Source: Chthonomonas sp035294165
Lineage (GTDB): Bacteria; Armatimonadota; Chthonomonadetes; Chthonomonadales; Chthonomonadaceae
Length of the DNA stretch: 9,356 bases
Assembly: GCF_035294165.1 (NCBI RefSeq)
Contig: NZ_DATGLN010000208.1
Coordinates: 1 to 9,356 of the forward strand
Reading direction: 5' to 3'
The notes under the pieces were generated by a model. That model was not told where the DNA came from. It ran no database searches and saw nothing but the letters and a program-made list of their open reading frames with translations. The position numbers and the translations under genes were made by a program. Positions 5,683 to 9,356 of the stretch are shown piece by piece. Within the stretch, counting starts at the first letter, position 1. The number at the start of each line of letters is the position of its first letter.

Positions 5683-6384
5683 CTACGGTAGGATAGTCCG
5701 TAAGGGTTGAGTTGTGGTCGAGTGCTCTTCTACCTTTTCTAAACAGCCATCGAGTAGGTAGTAGATGCGATCGGCCCCTTGCAGCATCAGGGGGTCGTGG
5801 CTCACGACGATAACGGCACCTCGATCTCTGTAGGCCAGTAGCAAATCTATGACGGCGCGGCCGTTGGTATGGTCGAGCGCGGCCGTTGGTTCATCGGCGA
5901 AGATCACCTCCGGCTCTTGCATCATGGCACGGGCTACGGCCAAACGCTGACGTTCGCCACCGGAGAGGTGGGTTGGAAAGCTGTTGCGCAGATGCGCAAT
6001 ATTCAGTTGGTGAAGGAGCAGGTCGGCCTTCTTGGCAGCATCCCTATCCGCCGATGCGGCGGCTATAAGCAGGTTCTCTTGAACGGTAAGGTAGTTAATG
6101 AGGTAGGGATACTGAAATACAAAACCGAACTTCTGTCGTCGTAGGCGCACGCGCTCTCGTTCAGAGAGCGCGTAGAGGTCGGTGCCCCTGTAGAGCACTT
6201 TTCCCGTCACCGGTCGTTTCAGCCCGCTTAAGAGATAGAGCAGCGAGCTTTTCCCGGAGCCGGAGGGCCCCATCACGCCGAAAAAGCCGGTTGCCGGAAT
6301 GTCCAACGAAATATCGCGTACGGCGTAGGCGATGCGGTCTCCATCACCATAACTCAGACTGATATGCTCGGCTTGCAGCAGCAT
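5683..6384 (-). CDS. ABC transporter ATPase, LolD/MacB/FtsE-type
   Basis: A 233-residue nucleotide-binding subunit that would pair with a separate permease of the MacB/FtsX type (lipoprotein release, peptide or antibiotic export). Visible motifs are Walker A GPSGSGKS (39-46), Q-loop Gln91 in FVFQYPYLI, signature LSGGERQR (140-147), Walker B VIFADE (160-165) with the D-loop ALD (169-171), and switch His196 in VVSHD. The Q-loop tail 'NYLTVQEN' is the usual one for the MacB branch. No permease gene is present in the window, so its partner must be encoded elsewhere. GAAAGG lies 5 nt before the ATG. The gene starts 16 nt after the stop of the sugar-type ATPase, so the two are probably cotranscribed. 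The short C-terminal tail (about 216-233) is not conserved in look. Confidence 0.92.
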   Translation of the reverse strand: MLLQAEHISLSYGDGDRIAYAVRDISLDIPATGFFGVMGPSGSGKSSLLYLLSGLKRPVTGKVLYRGTDLYALSERERVRLRRQKFGFVFQYPYLINYLTVQENLLIAAASADRDAAKKADLLLHQLNIAHLRNSFPTHLSGGERQRLAVARAMMQEPEVIFADEPTAALDHTNGRAVIDLLLAYRDRGAVIVVSHDPLMLQGADRIYYLLDGCLEKVEEHSTTTQPLRTILP

Positions 6385-6400
6385 GAGGGCCTTTCATATT

Positions 6401-7549
6401 TTAGTAGATAGCCTGCTCGGTTTCAGGATCGAAGAGGTGGCTCTTGGCCATATCGAATACGATTTCGAGTTTGCCGCCCACTTTAGCCGTGGAGGCGCTA
6501 TCAATCATGGCAATGAGCGAGATGTCGTTGCTTTTAAGGTACATTTCCATGTCGCTACCGAGCGGCTCTACCACATCTACATCCACCGTGATGGTGTTAC
6601 CGGAGGTCGGCTGAACCAATCCCGGCAGGTTTTTGTCGTAGATGTCCTCCGGGCGAATGCCCCAAATGCACCGCTTGCCCACGTAGCCGCGCGCCTTTTG
6701 AGCCTGTTCTGGGGGTAGGGTCACCTGGAAGCTTCCAGCATCCACCAGCAACTCTCCATTGCGTTCTACGATGGTGGCCGGAACAAAGTTCATTGCGGGC
6801 GAGCCGATGAAGCCCGCCACAAAGAGGTTCGCCGGATGGTTATAGAGGTTGAGCGGTGTGTCGCACTGCTGGATCACTCCGTTGTTCATTACGGCGATGC
6901 GGTCGCCCATGGTCATCGCCTCCACCTGGTCATGCGTTACGTAGACTGTGGTGATGCCAAGGCGACGATGCAGCTTGATAAGCTCCGCGCGTGTCTGAAC
7001 ACGCAGTTTGGCGTCGAGGTTCGAGAGCGGTTCGTCCATCAAGAACACCTTTGGCTCGCGCACGATGGCCCGCCCTAGGGCAACCCGCTGACGTTGACCA
7101 CCGGAAAGCTCTTTGGGTTTTCGCTGCAGGAGGTGTTTCAACCCCAGCATTTCGGCGGCCTCGTTCACCCGGCGATCGATCTCATCTTCGCTGAAGGCGC
7201 GTCGCGTGTTAAAAGGCCAGGGCAGGTTCGTGGGCACCCGTTTTAAACGGAGGCCAAAACTCATGTTATCGTAGACGTTCATATGGGGGTAGAGGGCGTA
7301 GTTTTGAAAGACCATGGCGATGTCGCGGTCTTTGGGCGACACATCGTTCACCACGCGATCGCCGATGATGATCTCCCCGGAGGTGGCCTCTTCCAAACCG
7401 GCGATCATGCGCAGTGCGGTCGTCTTACCACAGCCGGAAGGGCCGACGAGCACCATAAACTCACTGTCACGAATTTCCAAATTCACATTGTTAACGGCAA
7501 CCACTTTGTTGAACACTTTGGTGAGATTTCGTAGTATCACACCGGCCAT
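6401..7549 (-). CDS. Sugar-type ABC transporter ATPase (MalK/UgpC/MsmX-like)
   Basis: Cytosolic ATPase of the CUT1 carbohydrate importers, 382 residues from the ATG at 7549. Motifs are Walker A GPSGCGKT (36-43), Q-loop Gln82 in MVFQNYALYPHM, signature LSGGQ (148-152), Walker B VFLMDE (168-173), and His206 in YVTHDQVEAMTMGDRIAVM, the MalK-subfamily hallmark. After about residue 240 come the TOBE/OB regulatory domains (GFIGSPAMNFV, GIRPEDIY, VEPLGSDMEMYL). Residues 106-121 (PTNLPWPFNTRRAFSE) are an insertion of roughly 15 residues in the helical domain that most relatives lack. The frame stays open to an ATG at 7639, but family N-termini match MAGVILRNLTKVF. GAAGGGG lies about 11 nt ahead of this ATG. 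No permease or binding-protein genes are near; MsmX-like ATPases often serve several importers, so it may be a shared energiser. Confidence 0.93.
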   Translation of the reverse strand: MAGVILRNLTKVFNKVVAVNNVNLEIRDSEFMVLVGPSGCGKTTALRMIAGLEEATSGEIIIGDRVVNDVSPKDRDIAMVFQNYALYPHMNVYDNMSFGLRLKRVPTNLPWPFNTRRAFSEDEIDRRVNEAAEMLGLKHLLQRKPKELSGGQRQRVALGRAIVREPKVFLMDEPLSNLDAKLRVQTRAELIKLHRRLGITTVYVTHDQVEAMTMGDRIAVMNNGVIQQCDTPLNLYNHPANLFVAGFIGSPAMNFVPATIVERNGELLVDAGSFQVTLPPEQAQKARGYVGKRCIWGIRPEDIYDKNLPGLVQPTSGNTITVDVDVVEPLGSDMEMYLKSNDISLIAMIDSASTAKVGGKLEIVFDMAKSHLFDPETEQAIY

Positions 7550-7674
7550 GCAGGCATTTTCCCCTTCATCGCGAGTTAACGTTTCCAACGGTTTCCTTCT
7601 TTGGTTTATGGAAAAGGCACCAACCAGGCCTCTCTTCAAGCAGGGGTGGCGCTTCTTCCTCTCTATTCGTAAAA

Positions 7675-7683
7675 ATCATACCA
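7675..7683 (-). promoter_or_regulatory. Candidate extended -10 promoter for the ABC/tpx/protease operon
   Basis: On the leftward strand TGGTATGAT gives a TATGAT -10 hexamer (7675-7680) with the TGn extension (7681-7683). No good -35 lies 16-18 bp upstream, which extended -10 promoters can tolerate. Transcription would start near 7668, about 120 nt before the sugar-type ATPase and downstream of the flhF terminator. Confidence 0.4.
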
Positions 7684-7742
7684 CGAACTTGTGCCCAAAA
7701 CCTACGTGTGGTCGTCCAAGGCGTTCTAGGGATGAGGGCAAA

Positions 7743-7783
7743 AGCAAAAAGAAGGGCCTTCGCGGTTATCGCGTCGGCCCTCT
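7743..7783 (-). terminator. Rho-independent terminator after flhF
   Basis: Leftward RNA folds with AGGGCC (7776-7781) pairing with GGCCCT (7753-7758). A 2x2 mismatch follows, then CGCG pairs with CGCG around an ATAAC loop. The stem is followed at once by TCTTTTTGC. It begins about 35 nt after the flhF stop and separates flhF from the ABC-ATPase operon. Confidence 0.75.
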
Positions 7784-7816
7784 ATCGAAAGGAGTTCGCG
7801 AGGAAGTTCTTGTGCG

Positions 7817-9295
7817 CTAACAACCCTCTTCGAGAAGGAGGTGCGCAAAACGTCGCCCGTCGGCGGCCTCGATATCTTCTGGTACCTTTTGGCCTGTCGT
7901 GATGTAGGCGAGCGGCACGCCCGTTTTATCGAGCACGTTCAGCAAGGAGCCGCGGCTGTCGGTCTCATCGAGCTTGGTAAAGATGAGGTTATCCACACGT
8001 GCTTTGGAGAAGCGCTCCACAGCTTCCAACATATCGCGCTCTTTCATGCAGGCGGAAAGCACAAGATAGCTTTTGGTATTCAATCGGTCTATGAGGCTTT
8101 TGAGTTCTCCCACCTGCATCGTGTTCTTCTGGCTTCGGCCGGCCGTATCAATCAGCAGCAGATCGTAGTCCGCGCACTCGCGTAGGGCGGCCACGGCCTC
8201 GCTCTGATCGTAGGCCACGCGCACGGGGATATCCATAATCTGGCCGTACGTTTTGAGTTGCTCTACGGCGGCGATGCGATAGGTGTCTACCGTGAGCAGG
8301 GCGACTCGCTTGTGTTCGAGCAGAGCAAAACGCGCCGCCAGTTTCGCGATGGTGGTCGTTTTGCCTACGCCGGTTGGCCCGATAAACACGACCGTCGTCA
8401 ATTGCCCCGGCGTGGGGGCAAGGGGCGCAGCGATGGGGATGCGCCGCGCGATGAGGTCTGAAAGAGCAGAGAGCGCCATAGGCAACCGCGCCTGCTCGCT
8501 CCAGCGGCTTACATCGGGCAGGTTTTCCACCAGGTCACGGGCTAAGGCCTCGTCTACTCCTATTTCTAGGAGCTTCTGATAGAGTTCGGGGCAGGCCGGC
8601 AGCACAAGGGGCGTCGGTGCGGTAGGCGCCACAACAGGGGCAAGCGCAGAGACGACTGCGGTGACCGTCTGTTCCTGCGAGAGCCTCTGTTGCTGCTGCA
8701 AGGTATCTAGTGCCTCGCGTATCTCCGCTAGGGCCTGCTCTAGCTCGCCAATACGTTGGGTGGAGGAGATGGAGGTCTTTTTCGCACCGTTGGTTGCGGT
8801 GGTCTCTGCTGCAGGCTCTACGGAATGGTTGTTGAGTGCAGGTGTTGGGCGACGGGCTTTGGATGCGGAAGCGGGCAGGCGCTCCTCGGCGTGCGGTTTA
8901 GAGAGGATCGAAGGCGTTGGCACGGTTGAGGGAGGGCGTGTTTTGGTGGCGGTAGCAGAGCGAGTTTGGGGGGTCAGTTTGTCCCCATGGTTATTGGCAA
9001 CGGCAGCGATGGTATGATAGGCCTGCGCGGCGGCCGCCGAGGTGGCGCCGGCGGTTTCGGTGGGGTTGTCTTCCTCTTTAGGTTGGCTGCTTGAACGGGA
9101 TTTCGCTTCGACCTCTTCGCGGGGAACAAGGCCGGTGGCGGCCACGACGCGAACGATCTCGCGGGCACCGATGCCCAGCAGCCCTCCTTTGCGCGCCTTG
9201 CGTGTATCCAAAATAATGGCTTCCGGGCCAAGCTCGTTGCGTATCTGCGTGAGACACTCCTTTAGGGAGTTGGCTTCATACTCTCTAATGAGCAT
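7817..9295 (-). CDS. flhF: Flagellar SRP-type GTPase FlhF
   Basis: A third SRP-GTPase paralogue (with Ffh and FtsY) that directs the site and number of flagella and recruits early basal-body parts at the membrane. It has 492 residues. The N-terminal B domain is residues 1-55 (REYEANSLKECLTQIRNELG, then KARKGGLLGIGAREIV). A long low-complexity linker rich in Ala, Thr, Ser and Pro spans about 60-180. A likely coiled coil with QQQQ lies at about 181-212, followed by the N domain (about 235-290) and the G domain. GTPase motifs are GPTGVGKTTT (306-315), DTYRIAAVEQL (337-347), DTAGR (383-387) and TKLDET (440-445), with the closing GQKVPEDIE (468-476). GGAGG lies 12 nt before the ATG, a long spacing. 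Stops in the same frame upstream (a TGA near 9330) exclude a much longer start. No flhG follows; a terminator does. Confidence 0.95.
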   Translation of the reverse strand: MLIREYEANSLKECLTQIRNELGPEAIILDTRKARKGGLLGIGAREIVRVVAATGLVPREEVEAKSRSSSQPKEEDNPTETAGATSAAAAQAYHTIAAVANNHGDKLTPQTRSATATKTRPPSTVPTPSILSKPHAEERLPASASKARRPTPALNNHSVEPAAETTATNGAKKTSISSTQRIGELEQALAEIREALDTLQQQQRLSQEQTVTAVVSALAPVVAPTAPTPLVLPACPELYQKLLEIGVDEALARDLVENLPDVSRWSEQARLPMALSALSDLIARRIPIAAPLAPTPGQLTTVVFIGPTGVGKTTTIAKLAARFALLEHKRVALLTVDTYRIAAVEQLKTYGQIMDIPVRVAYDQSEAVAALRECADYDLLLIDTAGRSQKNTMQVGELKSLIDRLNTKSYLVLSACMKERDMLEAVERFSKARVDNLIFTKLDETDSRGSLLNVLDKTGVPLAYITTGQKVPEDIEAADGRRFAHLLLEEGC

Positions 9296-9356
9296 CGAAT
9301 GGGATCGCCTCCGTGGGAGGATTCAGGCCAGAGATGGCTTTCCCCTCTATTATCGG
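9285..9356 (-). CDS. Possible 3' end of an upstream gene overlapping flhF
   Basis: This frame is open from the window edge to a TAG at 9285-9287, overlapping the flhF start by 11 nt. It encodes 23 residues ending NPPTEAIPFDAH. In many genomes flhA precedes flhF with a short overlap, but these residues are not a recognisable FlhA C-terminus. A second frame is also open here, and the third shows TAA-TAG at the very edge that could instead be the upstream gene's stop. Too short to decide. Confidence 0.2.
   Translation of the reverse strand, partial: PIIEGKAISGLNPPTEAIPFDAH

Noticed and set aside
7550..7639. 30-residue N-terminal extension of the sugar-type ATPase to the ATG at 7639
   Set aside because: The extension has no family counterpart. 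The family's usual N-terminus begins at the ATG at 7549, with a purine-rich GAAGGGG ahead.
8661..9017. 118-codon rightward ORF
   Set aside because: Antisense to the low-complexity linker of flhF. Its Ser/Val/Ala composition is the mirror of that linker.
1..9356. tRNA, rRNA, CRISPR arrays, insertion sequences
   Set aside because: No cloverleaf-like segments, repeat-spacer pattern, transposase motifs or paired terminal repeats were seen on reading both strands.

Overview
The window looks like ordinary chromosome from a flagellated bacterium of moderately high GC content. It has flhF, a group-2-type tyrosyl-tRNA synthetase, a Ste24/HtpX-like M48 protease, a Tpx peroxidase and two ABC ATPases that have no permease genes beside them. 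This scattered layout would fit an Armatimonadota (Chthonomonas-like) or similar deep-branching thermophile, but that placement is a tentative inference from gene content and style. No mobile element, CRISPR array, tRNA or rRNA was seen.

Left part (1-931). A leftward gene leaves the window at position 1. It has a textbook sigma-70 promoter (TTGACA, 17 bp, TATAAT), a perfect Shine-Dalgarno and a signal-peptide-like 58-codon opening. It then stops at a run of eight C, just after which a second open frame continues to the window edge in another phase. One added C (or a -1 slip) would fuse the two into a single exported protein. The run may be a contingency or slippage switch, a recent inactivation, or a sequencing error. 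A perfect 18-bp palindrome (643-660) sits between this promoter and a weaker rightward promoter that probably serves tyrS. The tyrS leader carries a possible upstream ORF and a hairpin, but no T-box.

Middle rightward block (944-3898). tyrS is followed 6 nt later by a 565-residue protein I do not recognise. That protein has one N-terminal membrane segment and a beta-sandwich-like (carboxypeptidase-regulatory-like) region near its C-terminus. Its 3' end overlaps the convergent protease gene by 57 bp.

Leftward block (3842-7549). Read in the direction of transcription, the order is a sugar-type (MalK/UgpC-like) ABC ATPase, a LolD/MacB-type ABC ATPase, the thiol peroxidase tpx, and an intramembrane M48 protease. 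Spacings are 16, 61 and 7 nt. This looks like one transcription unit, possibly with a second start before tpx. A candidate extended -10 promoter lies ahead of it.

Right part (7745-9356). flhF, the SRP-type GTPase of flagellar placement, ends in a rho-independent terminator. No flhG follows it. An unidentified upstream frame may overlap its start.

I do not see a clearly new multi-gene system here. The best leads are the poly-C-interrupted, strongly expressed exported protein with its palindromic control region, the uncharacterised protein linked to tyrS, and the substituted HIGH motif of the tyrosyl-tRNA synthetase.
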